A DNA stretch of 64,000 nt, taken from the NCBI RefSeq assembly GCF_025024155.1, contig NW_026251713.1:434001-498000 (forward strand), in the 5' to 3' direction. This DNA is from Gamsiella multidivaricata (lineage: Eukaryota > Mortierellomycota > Mortierellomycetes > Mortierellales > Mortierellaceae). Position 1 is the first letter of the stretch. Every line of letters begins with the position of its first letter. A program made the position numbers and the translations under genes. Shown here in pieces: positions 34,464 through 46,861 of the stretch. A model generated the notes under the pieces. The model was not told the DNA's origin, did not search any database, and saw only the letters and a program-made list of their open reading frames with translations.

Positions 34464-36727
34464 CTATATTTTATTTTTCTTTTGCGGAGACCAGCATTGT
34501 CGTTGAGAGACCCTAATCGACAACCTCCTCTAGGCGTTGTGTGAACATATGAAAGGTATCCTTTTTATTTTTTTTCTATTTCAAGAAACGAGAATGGTAC
34601 CATGGTACCTATGGATTAGTGTACTTGTGTACTTCTATCTGCGAGGAATAGCGATGACTATTCTCAGGGTGTTCCTTAACAGAGTGTTTATGACACTCAT
34701 CTATGAAACCGTAGAGAACGGGTATGAGCGATCCAGTTCATGGAACGCATGCTTGGTTGTAAGGGATAACTATACATTGCCAATTTTCAAGTATCTATTA
34801 TGCTATTATGCTGTTGTTGTTGTTGTTGCTTTTTTCACTGTGAGCACGTAGAGTAGTCATTCTATGAGACACTTTTTTTTTCTTCTGCCGGAAGCAAGTT
34901 AATGGTTCCCTGTTTATGATATGCAATCTCTGAAGCAATGGTTATCAGTCTTCGAGACTCATCCATTTTCAACAGTATGGAGCATGGTAGCCGCAACCAC
35001 GATTTTTTTTCTGTCCTTTACAGCATAGCATGATAGTAAGCTTATATGCGTGTTTTTTTTTTTTTTTTTTTCAATAATGAGAGGCTGAGGTTGCCAGTTA
35101 ACGAGCGTCGTAGAACGCCTTTGGTTTTTGAGATATAGTTTGCAGCTTAATTCTCCACCACAACACTCAGGCTCAAGAGCATCGAGCATAGTCCGGCTCT
35201 CACTTCCAATACGATTCTTTTATTTTTTATTTTTTATTTTTTTTATTTTTCCCTGGAAGTATGAAGAGGTTTTCGGCACCAGTAGATGATGGACGCGTCC
35301 CAGAATGGGGTTGCCCAGATCACGAATATCATTTAGCATCCTCAGGACAGAAGGTTAGGAGCATACGGAGGCCAAGACCTGGGTACCGTTTTTTTTCATG
35401 TTTGACAAATTGGAGGACCATGACATTTGGAAATGACCTATCTATTGACGTATCTATTGACCTTTGCACCAGGGATAGGCTGGGCAAAAGGGCATGTCGA
35501 CGGAGGGTGAAGGGGTGTCTTATTATTTTTCAGTTGAGTGCATAGTAAGCTATAGAATAAACATGTGTCGGCCAGTGTGTACCTCCACGAAGGTAAAGGT
35601 GAGTGGATTGAGGTCGGATGTCGCCAATTCGACAAAAATAGGAGAATTGCGGGCGGTTGGATCGGGAATCGGTCCAACAAAGGGAATAGACCAAGGGCCT
35701 TCCAAGAATTCGATACATGACAGATAAGATTCTCGGTAAACAGGTCGATTACAATAGACACCTTGAAGCTCTTGATTACCCTCCTTCAGGCCCTGACCTT
35801 TTATTTCCTTTTTGTTCGTGTAAGCAATAGACATCCCAAACTGCTGGAGCAGAGGCCAGGAGGCAAGAGCGAGAAGTACAGATGAATGGACAATTGGACA
35901 GACAGAAAAGCAGACATGCAGCCATAGAGGAAAACAGAAAAACAGACAGACAGACAGACGGCATCTCATGTGCAGGGCTTAGGGCAGGCATGTCAAGTGA
36001 AGACGCTCGGGCCGAAGGTTGATGAGCGTGGGCAGAAAAGAGAGTTAAAAGCGAGAGCAACTGCTTTTGCTTGCTAGAGAGAGAGAGAGGATGTTCTTTT
36101 TGGACGTTCCATCGATCCATTTTCCCTTTTTGAATTATTTGGTAAAAATAACAAACAATGGACCAACCCTGGTGCAAGTCAGCCCCCATGCGGACACTAG
36201 ACTTCCTGACTAAAAGACACCCCAAAACTGGAAGAACAAATCCAACTGGGCAAAAAAAAAAGACATGCAAAATCGAACGGTCTACATGGAATATCTAGAG
36301 CCCATGCACAATATTTTTATTGTGGTCTATTCGCTTATTCCATGAGAGTGCGAAGACAGAGAATGCGATTGTACAGCGTGTAGCCTATGGTCCGCGTTCC
36401 TTTACAGTTTGTGTTCTAGGCGCTGCCTGTTGTTGTTGTTGTTGTTCCTCGTGATGTATGCGTGTGTGTATTTTTTTTCTCTTGTGGTCCATGATGCTGT
36501 GGATATTGTTGGTGTTTTCCTGTTCCCTTGGGGTTAACGAGGAATGCGTCCACATGGACATTGTGCGATGTATTATTGTTAATCCGAAGCCCCGCTCACA
36601 GTCTAATTTCTGTGACGACGAAACAAGCTGAAAGAACTAAGCTGACTGCATTGGGTTGCACAGAATCTCAGCTTATAATAGAAGGGAGAGAAGGGGTCCA
36701 TTTTAGCTTTCTTTGAAGAAAGTTAGT
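34464..36727. other. gene-poor region after the tRNA
   Basis: AT-rich with many homopolymers: T runs near 35053-35072 and 35220-35250, a CAGA repeat at about 35942-35962 and a GA run near 36078. Several open frames exist on both strands, none with recognised domains or convincing splice structure. Confidence 0.5.
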
Positions 36728-37203
36728 TTACATTGGATGTTGCTTTGCCTTGTCAAGGACAAAGAGGAACACGATGAAGAAGGGCAACGAGCAGATATAA
36801 GCCAGAGCAAAGGGCATGTGCAGCGAACGAAACTGTGATACCTTTTTTATATATGTTAAAGTCGAGGAAAGAGAGAGGACAAATTCACTGCGCTACAATA
36901 GTCTGCTTACGGGATGTTCAGTATCTATTTTGGTCGATCGTGGCTGCGTGGCATTACATTGAGCTGCGCTTGCATTGCAGTGGATCTGAATGGGGACAAG
37001 GGGATGCAGTATCGACAGTGTGTCTCTAGGGTGCAGCGACAGTGAGTTGAATGTTTCGTGAGTGCGAGGGTGGATGGTGTATGGGAGCGTTGTGTGTTAA
37101 GCGAGGGGCGTGTGGACACAAAATGATATATCCAATTCAATCGATTCCCCGGGAAATGATTCGCCCTTTCCATGTTACCGAGGGTTGTATTTGTGGTGCT
37201 CAT
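36728..37203 (-). CDS. candidate 50-residue single-pass membrane protein
   Basis: Three exons fit in phase on the minus strand: 37203-37179, 36924-36911 (14 nt) and 36841-36728. The product starts MSTTNTTLDTEHPVSQFRSL and continues HMPFALAYICSLPFFIVFLF to the end VLDKAKQHPM. It has one hydrophobic helix (about residues 21-41) and a short basic C-terminal tail. Donors are GTAACA and GTAAGC; acceptors are AAATAG and AAAAAAG. Splicing was inferred only from frame and dinucleotides; I do not recognise the family. Small ER or mitochondrial inner-membrane subunits look like this, but that is a guess. The third exon alone (hydrophobic run then charged end and stop) is the best-supported part. Confidence 0.42.
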
Positions 37204-37707
37204 ATCTGATCCATCCATCCATCCGCAGACAAACACGCACCCCTCCCTTTCCCCCTTCTTCCCCCCCCGCCTCCCACTTTCCCTCTCTCTCTCTCTTTAT
37301 TTTTTTTTGTCTCCTCCCATCTTTTCCCTCTCTTTCATTGATCCCCTCCTCATACTCATCTCTCATTCACTTTACTTTTTACATTTCACTTTTCACTTTT
37401 CACTTTCCACCTTTCACTTTCTTCTTTTCACTTTTACTTTTTTACTTCTGCTGTTTTAATTCTCTACACTGGAAATAATCGTTTTTAGACAAGGAAGGCG
37501 ACAAGAAAAGTGTCCATCCCTGCTCCAATTGCTCATTTCGGCTCATTCCACTTTTCACCCGCTCATTCCCCACTACGCACTACCAACGACCGGCTATTGC
37601 TTCTTCCTTGCACAACAACAGCAGCTACTACTACTACCACTGCTACTACTACACTACTGCTACCACCCATTCTTCCACCGCACTAAAGTACTACCTTGTC
37701 CATTGCC
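37204..37707. other. pyrimidine-rich leader/promoter of the bHLH gene
   Basis: Strongly CT-rich on the plus strand, with a CT repeat near 37280-37300 and a degenerate TTTTCAC tandem (about 37380-37440), followed by a CTACTACTAC patch at 37626-37665. No coding region. Such leaders precede several genes in this window. Confidence 0.6.
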
Positions 37708-40251
37708 ATGACTTCGCAGCATTGGTCTTCACAGGGAGAGCACCGTCCAGATCCCTCGACTGAGCACCATCCCTCATACGCTCACCATAGCCATCCACAG
37801 CCATCCCCATACCCACACCACCCTCAACATGCCCCTCCCCACTACTATCCCCAGGGTTATCAACACCACCACGCCACATCGCCGCCCACCCACCCTTCGC
37901 ACCATCCCCATCCTTACTACTCATATCCGCCCCATGGACCTGCACCCTATCCTCCACCCCCACCACACCCTTCTCACATTGTACACGCATATGCACAGCC
38001 AGCCTACAGCCAGCAAAACAATAACACCACTCGCATCAGCAATGGAAACGGAGCACCGACTTTGCCCTTCGAGACAATGTCTTCAGCACATCCTGGCACA
38101 GCCACAAGGCCCAAGGCGACCTCTACAACGGCTGCTACAACCAAGACCTCCAAGGCAAAACCGGCGCCAAAGACTAAGACTCAGCAAAAGGATATACAAT
38201 CCTCATCATCCGACGCCAGCAAAGCATCCTCAGCTCCAAAGACACCAAAGGTATTCCGCTTTGAGGGTAGCATCTCCTCAGAGTCCTTCAAAACCACAAA
38301 GTCCTTTGACCTCGCTGGCGTCAACATCCTCAACCGCAAGCCCCTCGATACCAAGGCCGCGCTCGACAAGCTGCAGCGTCGTAGAGAGACCCATAACCGT
38401 GTAGAGCGCAAGCGTAGAGATTGCATCAACCAGGTTCGTCCCTCATCACCATCGGCTTCCTGATGGAAGTGCATACGTACATGTTTGTCCTCATAATGCT
38501 AACACATATATTCATGTTCACTTGTCTTTATATAGTTGATTGACGATCTGACAAAGCTGCTGCCGACTAAGCATCTCGAGGAGGCAACCTCGAAATGCCA
38601 CCGCGTCAATGTCTTGCGAGGAGCTGTGAGCCACATCAAATTTCTTAACGAATCAAACGATGTTCTCGCGAAATCGATTCGAGCCATTCATGGCGAAGAC
38701 GCTGTCTTGCCTATGCCTGCATCAGAGAAGACAAAGGCCGACATTGCGAACAAAGAATACTCGGATTCTATGGATGTTGACGACGATGACGATGACGATG
38801 ATGGAAAGGTGAAGGGCGAAGATGAGGATGAGGATGAAAGGGAGAGCATGGACGAAGATCGAGAGTCGACTCGGCTTGACACTACCAATTCGCGGTCAAC
38901 TTCGCCCTCAGAATCATCTCGATCGAAGCCCTCAGCTCCAACAAAGGCCTCTTCATCCTCTCCAAGGAAGATGGCCCCGCCTCCAGTCATTGTCACGAAT
39001 GCTCCTAGTGATCCATCGCAAAAGGCGACTGAGCCCACCAATGTCTTCAGTCTAGAGTCTCGGCCCAGGGCCAACTCATTCGCATCATCCATCAGTGACC
39101 AGATGAGCCCCAAAACCACTTTTACCGGCTCCCCTATGTTCCCGCCCTCGCCCATTTCGCCATTGCCCTATGGACGCTCAGGTCTCTTTCCATCTGGCGA
39201 AGACCATGTCGAAAGTGGCTCAGGGGCTGAGAGAGACCAGCGTGCACAACTTTCTCCTTTTATGAGCCATTCCCCTATGGCTTCGCCCTCGCCCTCTTTG
39301 CCACCAATTTCGTCCTTGGCTATCCAGTCGCCCTCAGGGCACATGGATTCCTCCGCCAGGGAAGACCAGTCCATGCACAGCACCGGCGCAAGTCCCGGAT
39401 CTTCGTTTTCTGGACGCCCTCATCGCGGAGGCGCAACTCTGCCACCGCTGACGATCCCAGAGCCCCACCATCTGCATCCATCCTACCAGCAGGGTGGACC
39501 CGTAAGCAGCAGCAGCAGCGCCAGCAGAGGCGGAAGCAATAGCAACAGAAGCAGTCTGACGCTATCGCCCCATTCTTCAGATCAGCCTCCCATTTCGCCC
39601 TTCATGCTCTCGCCCATGCTGTCCCGTTCACCCTCGGTGGGGCCCGTATCGGCTTCGTCGCCTGGCAACTCGCCCTATCCTCATTGGGCACAAGACGGGA
39701 CTCCTTCTCCTCAGCCTTATGCGCCTCATAGTTTTCCCTTCGCGAGCCCCTATGCTCATCCCTATGGATACCCACAGCCAGGACAGTCGGACCCCAATCA
39801 AGGAGCCCCGTCACAGACAAAGCCTCGACCAAAGTCTTTGCAGCCTGAATCGATCTTTATCCAGGAAGAGCCCTGGAATGCGCAGAGGAAGCGTAGCGCG
39901 TCAAGTGTGTCGGGCAAGGGCCCTCGAGCGAGTATCCAGGACAAGAAGAGGGCCGGCGACTTTGCTGTTTCAGAAACAAGTGACCCTACCTCGCCAACAT
40001 CGTCTATCACGTCCACGCTCTCATATCCTGCAAGCCCAAATCCCAAGAAGAGGACTCAGCTAGTCACCTACGACGAAGGCGAGGATGAGAACGCGAAGCG
40101 GCCTAAACAGGTTGAATACGAACGCGATGGCGAAGAAGCAGCAGAGGCTCATCAGCCAGATAGCGGAGTTGTAGTGGTGGTGAAGGCGCCTGAATCTGAA
40201 GATCAAGATGCTGCTCATACACTGACAAATCTTGCGCAGACCGCTGCTTAA
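37708..40251 (+). CDS. USF-like bHLH transcription factor
   Basis: Exons 37708-38433 and 38536-40251; 813 residues. The basic region ETHNRVERKRRDCINQ (about 227-242) carries the His-Glu-Arg set of class B factors, which predicts binding to CACGTG E-boxes. Helix 1, loop and helix 2 follow in exon 2: LIDDLTKLLPTKHLEEATSK and HRVNVLRGAVSHIKFLNESN. The intron cuts exactly between basic region and helix 1. The N-terminal 200 residues are rich in His, Pro and Tyr; the C-terminal part has an acidic Asp run (about 38780-38850) and many Ser-Pro pairs that could be phosphorylated. No leucine zipper of convincing length. Regulatory targets cannot be told from sequence. AATAAA at about 40384. Confidence 0.9.
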
Positions 40252-40509
40252 AACAGCTTTCCCCCTCTCCCCCCCCTCCCTCTCTCTCATGTAAAAGTTA
40301 CACCTATCAACAACCTACACTCCTTGCTTTCCCTTGTAACAATACTCATTAATTCATTACAGAAGAAAAATAATAATTGTAGCAATAAATGTGCCCAGTA
40401 ATCGAACAAGCGACCACCAGATAGTGTCGTAGAAAAGTATATATGGAGTTGAGGTATGCATTGTCTCTATTTAGGCCAGGGCAAAAGTATACAAGGTGAT
40501 TTTCCCGTT

Positions 40510-41158
40510 CTATCGCTTCATGCTGGCAATCATCTCCCGGATGCCCTGGGCGACCAAGGCATGATCCTCATCCTGTTTTAGGCCGCTCATGACGATAGCG
40601 CCGACGCAACCGACATCCTTGATGAGCAGAGGGAATCCTCCACCGTGACAGGCATAGTCGGTCATGGGAACTTTGTAGGTCTTTTCCATCTCGGTCTCGC
40701 CCTTGGAGGCGAGCAGGCGTCCAATGTAATAGGAGGAATGTTGAAGACGTACGACCGTGTTGGCCTTTCTACGGATCCAGTTCTCATTATCGACCGTTGT
40801 GCCTGCAGAAAGGGAATTTTTTTAAGAGGGAAATGTTGAGCGCAGCGCTAGATCGGGGTTTGGTCATTTCACGATCCATCCATGAAGCTTTAGGTCTGTC
40901 GTTCGTGAAGGTAAGGATTCTTTCTTTTTTTGTTTTATTACCTTCCATAGCATGCTGGAAGAGAACCTGTCCGTTGCGACTGATCATGATGGTGACACCC
41001 TTATAGGGGCCTTTGTCCTTGACGAGCATGACAAGTTTGAGGCCGAGGTCGAGGGCATCGCTGTTGGTGAATCTTGGGAAATGGAGTTCTTTTTCTTCCG
41101 CCAACAGGCTGGGCAGCAGCTTTGCGGCCTCCTCACGTTGTTCGATAGACAGTGACAT
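40510..41158 (-). CDS. UPF0303 / HbpS-GlcG-like protein (YBR137W type)
   Basis: Exons 41158-40942 and 40802-40510 give 169 residues. The conserved layout of the family is seen: ELHFPRFTNSDALDLGLKLV, GVTIMISRNGQVLFQHAMEG, TTVDNENWIRRKANTVVR, SSYYIGRLLASKGE, YACHGGGFPLLIKDVGCVGA, VMSGLKQDEDHALV. The fold is related to bacterial HbpS/GlcG haem-associated proteins; the yeast homologue forms a cytosolic oligomer of unsettled function. The gene converges on the bHLH gene, with 258 bases between stops. Confidence 0.92.
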
Positions 41159-41278
41159 GATGTGTGGAGAAGCGACGTATGAGGAGTAGGGTCTGGATGG
41201 ATGGGTGAAGAAGGTGATAAGGGGGATAGGAAGAAGAAGGAGAACAGAAAGAATGTTTGTGGATTTTACAATATAGAG

Positions 41279-41317
41279 CGTCCGTGTGTAAATATGTGTG
41301 TGTGTGTGTGTGTGGGA
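41279..41317. repeat. GT microsatellite
   Basis: GTGTGTAAATATGTGTGTGTGTGTGTGTGTG followed by a G-rich patch, in the promoter region of the UPF0303 gene. Confidence 0.8.
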
Positions 41318-41618
41318 GGGGGAGGGGTCTAGTCGTCCACGGATTTCTTGAACGTTGATAAGGAAAACCTTGATTCAAGGGAAGACCAAGAAGCAACTCT
41401 AGCACATAACAAAAGTCACGTCATATCTACGAGTAACCATGACAACAACTCCAATTCCTTAGCTGAGATATAAAAAATGTACATTAGGATTAATAGTTAT
41501 GATGATGATGATACTAGTTAAAGGATGAGGAGGGTGTTTTTGGAGTGGTGTGTATGCTCTTGATAGATTTATCATGCTGGGTTGGTATACGAGCATGGAT
41601 TCTTGACGACGAGAAATT

Positions 41619-42251
41619 CTAAATCATCATCAGTCCCGCAAAGAAAACGACGGCGAGGGCCACTGTTGACTTGACACCCTTGTCCTGCGAAGAAGTCGCC
41701 CCACTGGGCGTACCAGTGGGCTGGAACTGAAATGTTCCCTTGGTAGTCGAGGGAGTTTCCGAGGACGTACTCTGTGTGGTTATGGTCGTTGTCGTTGTCG
41801 TCGTTGTAGTCGTTGTAGTCTCCGAAGTGGTTGTGGTGGTTAATGTTGTGGAGGTCGTTGTAGGACTGCGGGTCGACGATCTTGAGGAGGTCGACTCTGA
41901 GGAGCTGGAAGTCGAAGAACGGGTGGTGGAATGCGTGGTGGGCGAGGGCGAGGGACTGAAGGGATTCCCACAGACGCCAAAGGCTGGCTGGCATCCTTGA
42001 CCGCAGTGTAACTCTGTCTGACCGCAGAAGTCCTAATGAGTGAGCGAGGAATGTGTTACACATTAAAACGAGGGTCAACAGATGATAAGACAACAGTATT
42101 ATTCTTTAATCTATCATTTTTGACATACCGCGGCCGAGCAGCAGTAGCCAGGACTACAGGCTCCGTTACCGGGTCCACATAGCTGAGCAGAGACAAGGGA
42201 CAGGAGTGCGATGCAGACCAGGAGGATGGAGATGAATGAGTTTTTGAGCAT
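41619..42251 (-). CDS. CBM18 chitin-binding, Ser/Thr-rich surface protein
   Basis: Exons 42251-42129 and 42032-41619 give 178 residues. Signal peptide MLKNSFISILLVCIALLSLV with cleavage after SA. Then one hevein-type CBM18 module with all eight cysteines: QLCGPGNGACSPGYCCSAAD, FCGQTELHCGQGCQPAFGVC. The intron lies inside the module. A Ser/Thr stalk follows with runs such as TTTTTTSET and TTTTTTTTTT-like repeats, which would be heavily O-mannosylated. The C terminus (VALAVVFFAGLMMI) is hydrophobic with no basic residues after it, fitting a GPI-anchor signal (inference). CBM18 binds chitin oligomers; fungal surface copies can shield the wall or fix proteins to it. No catalytic domain is attached. 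Confidence 0.88.
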
Positions 42252-42792
42252 GGTGAATGAAGAGAAGTTATGAGGAATGAAAAGAAGTGAGGAAAGAGAG
42301 AGGAAGAGGGAGAGGGAGAGGGGTGAAAAACGAAAAAGCTTACAAAAACCATAGACCTTTCGTCATATCCAACGGTCGATCGTCCCTGGGGGCGAGCATG
42401 TCCCTTGTATGCAAAGCTTTATCACAGCCTGGTTCCCAGCGAGGATTTGTCCCGTTAATTGGGGCCCGGTCGTATGCAATGGAGATGATGGTTCCCCATG
42501 GAGTCGAAGCTCCATACAGGGCTAAGCTGCAAACCTAGCCCTGAGCCCCACACACATTTTCCCCACATTCCTGCACCGTATCTTATCTTCTCATCGATCG
42601 CTCTCATTCCAAATGGATCGGCTATAGCTCAATGGGTAACAGTGTGGTTGAACTCAACGTCATGCAGCAGCGGTGACTGGGCATTGGACACTTCTTTTCT
42701 CTCACACCCTCTCTTCCCTCGCTTGTTTCCTCATTCCCATCCTCATTCCCATCTTCATTCCCATCCTCATCCCCACCCTATTCATCTCAACC
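42252..42792. other. divergent intergenic region CBM18 gene / epimerase
   Basis: Promoters for both genes. A purine-rich block at 42270-42330 belongs to the CBM18 leader (CT-rich in its own sense) and a CATTCCCATCCT repeat at 42732-42780 to the epimerase leader. Confidence 0.5.
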
Positions 42793-44076
42793 ATGCCAGT
42801 CTCCCAGCAGAGCAACAAGACAGTCCTCACTCATCCCTTGGGTGCTTCGGCTGAGGTCCATTTCTTTGGTGCTACCCTCACCTCTTGGAAGGTCGCCAGC
42901 GAGGAGCGCATCTTTCTTAGGTATACAAAGGCTAGAGATCAATATAACAACCATTGCTCCTTGCTCCATTCCTTCCCTTCCGGATCTCTTTACCTAACAT
43001 GCGTCTATTTTCCTTTTTTTAATTGCAATCGGCCATAGCGAAAAGGCCGTGCTTGACGGATCAAAGGCCATTCGTGGAGGGTAAGAGCGCGATATGATCA
43101 GATAGACCTGATTGCTAATGGATCGCTTTATATTTCGTACTCAATTCCACGCTTCTATTTCTCTCTCGGCGGGTTCTTCAGAATCCCGCTTGTTTTCCCA
43201 GTGTTTGGCAAGGGCAAGGCCCCTCATGTCACCGCCAGCCTCCCTCAGCATGGTAATAGCAGCATACCTTTTTTATTTTCTATTTTTTATTTTTTGGCAG
43301 CTTATTTTTTGGCAGCTGTCCTAATTTTTTTTTTATCTCCTCCTTCATTGCTATGACAGGATTCGCAAGAATCTCGCGCTGGAGGCTCGTCAACTCTTCT
43401 GAGGACGCGCATACCGTCACAGCCCAGTTTGGTCTGGATCACAACATGATCTCGGAGGAACACCGCAAGATGTGGCCCTTTGATTTCTCCCTGGTTTACA
43501 CCGTCAAGTTGGGCGCAGAGACCATCGAGACCCATCTGAAGATCCAAAATACTGGTGATCAGGCCTTTGATTTCAACACACTTCTGCATACCTACTTCTT
43601 GATTCCTGTAAGTTTATCGTCGTCTTTTCCTCGCAATTGACGAAGCACTGTTCTGTTTTTATGCTGGTTTGTGACACCCTCCCCCCTCACAAAATATTTC
43701 TATGTAGGATGAATCTAAGGTCCGGGTGATTGGACTGAGCGGTGTCGACTATACGGACAAGGTTCAGCAGAAGACCTCCCGACAGGAAGGCGAGGTCGTG
43801 GTCCGTGGCGAGGTTGATAGTGTCTACGCGAATGTCCAGACGGCCGACATCCAGATCCAGTACGGTGGTGAAGATGGAGGGGTCCAGCTGCACAGGAATG
43901 GAGTGAATGATATCGTGGTGTGGAACCCCTGGACGGAAAAGGCCGCGGGTATGGCTGATTTTGGAGATGAGGAGTATCATCGGATGATTTGTGTCGAGGC
44001 TGGACAGGTCGCTGAGTTTATCGCTCTTGCTGCTGGTGGTTCCTGGGAGGGCAGCCAGGTTCTCAGTCTTTTGTGA
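42793..44076 (+). CDS. glucose-6-phosphate 1-epimerase (YMR099C type)
   Basis: Cytosolic aldose-1-epimerase-fold enzyme interconverting alpha and beta anomers of hexose-6-phosphates. Exons 42793-42920, 43039-43080, 43182-43252, 43360-43607, 43708-44076; 285 residues, yeast homologue 297. Seen in order: ASAEVHFFGATLTSWK, EKAVLDGSKAIRGGIPLVFP, HGFARISRW (conserved His and Arg), NTLLHTYFLI (catalytic-type His), DYTDK, VVWNPWTEKAAGMADFGDEE and MICVEAGQV (catalytic-type Glu). RGGIPLVFPVFG and the phosphate-binding Arg mark the sugar-phosphate branch rather than galactose mutarotase. A 42-nt exon 2 is split on both sides by phase-2 introns. Confidence 0.95.
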
Positions 44077-44136
44077 ATATGGAGGCGTTGACAGGATGGT
44101 GGTATCGGTTGATTGCTTTGACCTGTAAATAAATAA

Positions 44137-44157
44137 AAAAAAAAAAAAAAAAAAAAC
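44137..44157. repeat. poly(A) tract after the epimerase gene
   Basis: AATAAATAAA followed by about 21 A, roughly 60 bases after the epimerase stop. It may simply be a genomic A run next to the polyadenylation signal; no duplication found around it. Confidence 0.7.
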
Positions 44158-44440
44158 CGCGATGAATAGTATACACGTTATATTGATGGTTAGCATGTGG
44201 TATTTGGCTGTTTTGTGGCCGTTATGACGCGAAGGCGCGCGCGTTGCTGTGCTGTGTCCGGAAAACCATGCTCAGGCGCGTTTTTTTTTTTTTTTTCGGT
44301 GGCCCACGCGCGCTTTTGATTTAATTTAATGCACGTGATGAACGCGTACTTTTTTTGTTTTGATTTAAGCACCTTGTTGCCATCGCTCGCTTCCATTCAT
44401 TCCTTCGCGCTCACACAAACACATCCAACGCATCATTACC

Positions 44441-46861
44441 ATGACGGATATGGATGTCGACCATGCCTCTGGTATGTTCGTCTCACCAGCTGTAGCATCA
44501 ACGTCATTCTAGGCCTGCTTCCATCAACCCCTGAGATCAAAACTGTCTCATTGATGTTCCTTTTCCTCTCGTACTCACTTTGTAATAGCGACCAGCAGCA
44601 GTCCAGAAGTAACAGTGGAGGCAGGACAGTCAGAGGGAAGAGACAACAGAGATGAATTAGAACAGCTCTTTGATCTGGATGACAAGGATGTGCTCAAGGC
44701 AGAGAACCCCTGGCTGTTAAAACCAGCATCCGTCGAGTTGTTCAGCGCCAAGTAAGAGTCATTTTCAGGGATCGACTGATTAAACTCAGCGAGAGGCATA
44801 CAGGGATAATGACAGCTTACTTGACGAACTATACTATCCCGCTATTGCTAGAAATGCCGGTGTTGATGATCTCGCTGGAGACAGCCCTAGGCAGTACATG
44901 CTCTTCTATCGCCATTTCTTCCCTGCGAAACCCTACTTCCAATGGCTCAACTACGACATCTGTAAGTGGTCATTGATGCAACTCATCACTGCATAGAGGT
45001 GTCCAACTCATTAACATTACTGAGTATTGACATTCATGTTTTTTTTTTGCAGCCCCTACGCCATCCAAGTCATTTATGAATCGCGAGTTCTCATTTTATC
45101 TTACGGACAACACATTTATGAGACACCAGTCGTTCAAGAACCTGGATGAATTCAAGCAGGAATTAATTCGTTTATGCCCCACGAGGATCGATCTGGGTGC
45201 CGTATACAACATTCGACCCAAGGATAAGAACATGGTTAGAGCTGGAGCTCTAGTAGCTGTGTCGAAGGAGATGGTCTTTGATATCGATATGACGGATTAC
45301 GACGAGATCAGGACATGCTGCTCGGGAGGTAATGTCTGCACAAAGTGCTGGGAGTTCATGACGGTCGCATTAAAGATCATTGACGCAGCCCTGCGGGATG
45401 ATTTTGGGTTCAAGCACCTGCTATGGGTTTACTCTGGACGTCGTGGAATCCATTGCTGGGTCGGAGACGAAAGGGCACGCATCATGACCAATGAGCAAAG
45501 AAAGGCGATTGTTTCGTACCTGGAAGTCGTCAAGGTAAGGACATGCGGATCAAATTCGTTGAGGACGTCGTGGGTCTCTAGTGATGGACTATGCTTATTC
45601 ATCATTACTTTTTTTTCTTCCTCCAATGCTCGATCACTTGTAGGGAGGTTCACAACAAGGAAAGAAGGTCAAGCTGCCACATGTTCTCCACCCCTCATTA
45701 AGGTACGTCCCATTGGAATGCAGGATGTGCATAACATTTTGGGGGTATTGTTCTTAACAATGTCTAACCCTCGTAAATTCGAAACTTGTGTGCGATAAGC
45801 CGGTCTTATGAGATCATGCAGGAACATTTCAGGAGTCTCGCGTTCTCATCCCAGGATATTTTGTCAAAACCAGAGAACTGGGAAAAGGTTCTAGCCATCA
45901 TTCCGGACGAGGCTGTTCAGGCAAAGATTCGGGCCGAATGGGAAAATGCACCTGGTCGCGCATCATCCCAAAAGTGGGGCGATCTCATTGATATCATTGG
46001 AGACGCCATTGCTAATGTAAGTGAGCGCATGCTACAAGATATGTTGAACGAAGATATCTTTTATACCTTCTCTTATAAGCTGACCGAGACTAATCATTGC
46101 CATTTTTATTTATTTTTTTCACGTACATTTCATCAAGTCCCCCAAGAAGAAGCAGTTGCTGGAGAACGTTCCTCGCGATATCATTTTCCAGTACACTTAT
46201 CCTCGCTTGGATGAAAAGGTCTCCACGGATATAAAGCATTTGCTAAAAAGTCCGTTGTGTATCCATCCTAAATCAGGTAAAAAATCGCGCTGCCTCCATT
46301 GCTGCGGCCCACTATCTAATATGCTATTTTTGAAATAATGCATGGCCTAATTTCAAATCATCCCCACGTACGATAGGACGCGTCTGTGTGCCGATTCCAA
46401 TTGAGACCTGCGAGGACTTTGATCCGGCATCTACACCAACAGTGGTGCAGCTTGTGCGCGAGTTAAACGAGTACGATGCAAAGCATCCTGCGACCGAAGA
46501 TGGACCCAAACTTCAAGGTAGCTGATGGATCATGTATTTGCAGATGGAGTGATTATTACGTGGTTTAGCGACGTATTTTCCAATGGCCGCTAACAGCAGC
46601 GCCTTGATTCACATGATGTACAATAGATTGGCAAAAGACATCGCTGAAGGAACATGTGGAAGTATTTGAGCGCTTCGTGAAGGGCATCATGCGAGATATC
46701 AGGGATAAAAAGCGAGGTAAGCGACTGTTGCCTTGATGATCCCAGTGAATTTGTCGGTATGTCGGAACATCCATCGATGAAGGAGAATTAATCTGTTCTC
46801 TGATATTCTTTATATCATGTATATCATGCTAGATACAACCACCAAATCGTTAGACTTTTAA
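44441..46861 (+). CDS. PRI1: DNA primase small (catalytic) subunit
   Basis: Makes RNA primers in the polymerase alpha-primase complex. Ten exons: 44441-44471, 44589-44751, 44804-44961, 45053-45534, 45644-45702, 45800-46016, 46138-46276, 46377-46517, 46627-46716, 46833-46861; 502 residues, larger than yeast (about 409) mainly through an N-terminal acidic extension. Conserved: LFYRHFFPAKPYFQWL, NREFSFYL, DIDMTDYDEIRTCC (catalytic Asp pair) with the zinc site CCSGGNVCTKCW, WVYSGRRGIHCWVGDE, PHVLHPSLSRSYEIM, VPRDIIFQYTYPRLDEKVS, HLLKSPLCIHPKSGRVCVPI. All exon joints restore this order. Identity certain; the first exon (10 codons) is supported only by frame and start context. Confidence 0.96.

Noticed and set aside
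35550..35800. minus-strand frame with GPIPDPTARNSPIFVELATS, coding-like
   Set aside because: No start, splice context or family match; left as unannotated sequence.
42617..42690. possible tRNA starting GGCTATAGCTCAATGGGTAA
   Set aside because: Good A-box, but no matching 3' acceptor strand or B-box within range and no cloverleaf closes.
44137..44160. epimerase gene as a processed retrocopy because of the downstream poly(A)
   Set aside because: The gene retains four introns and shows no flanking duplication.
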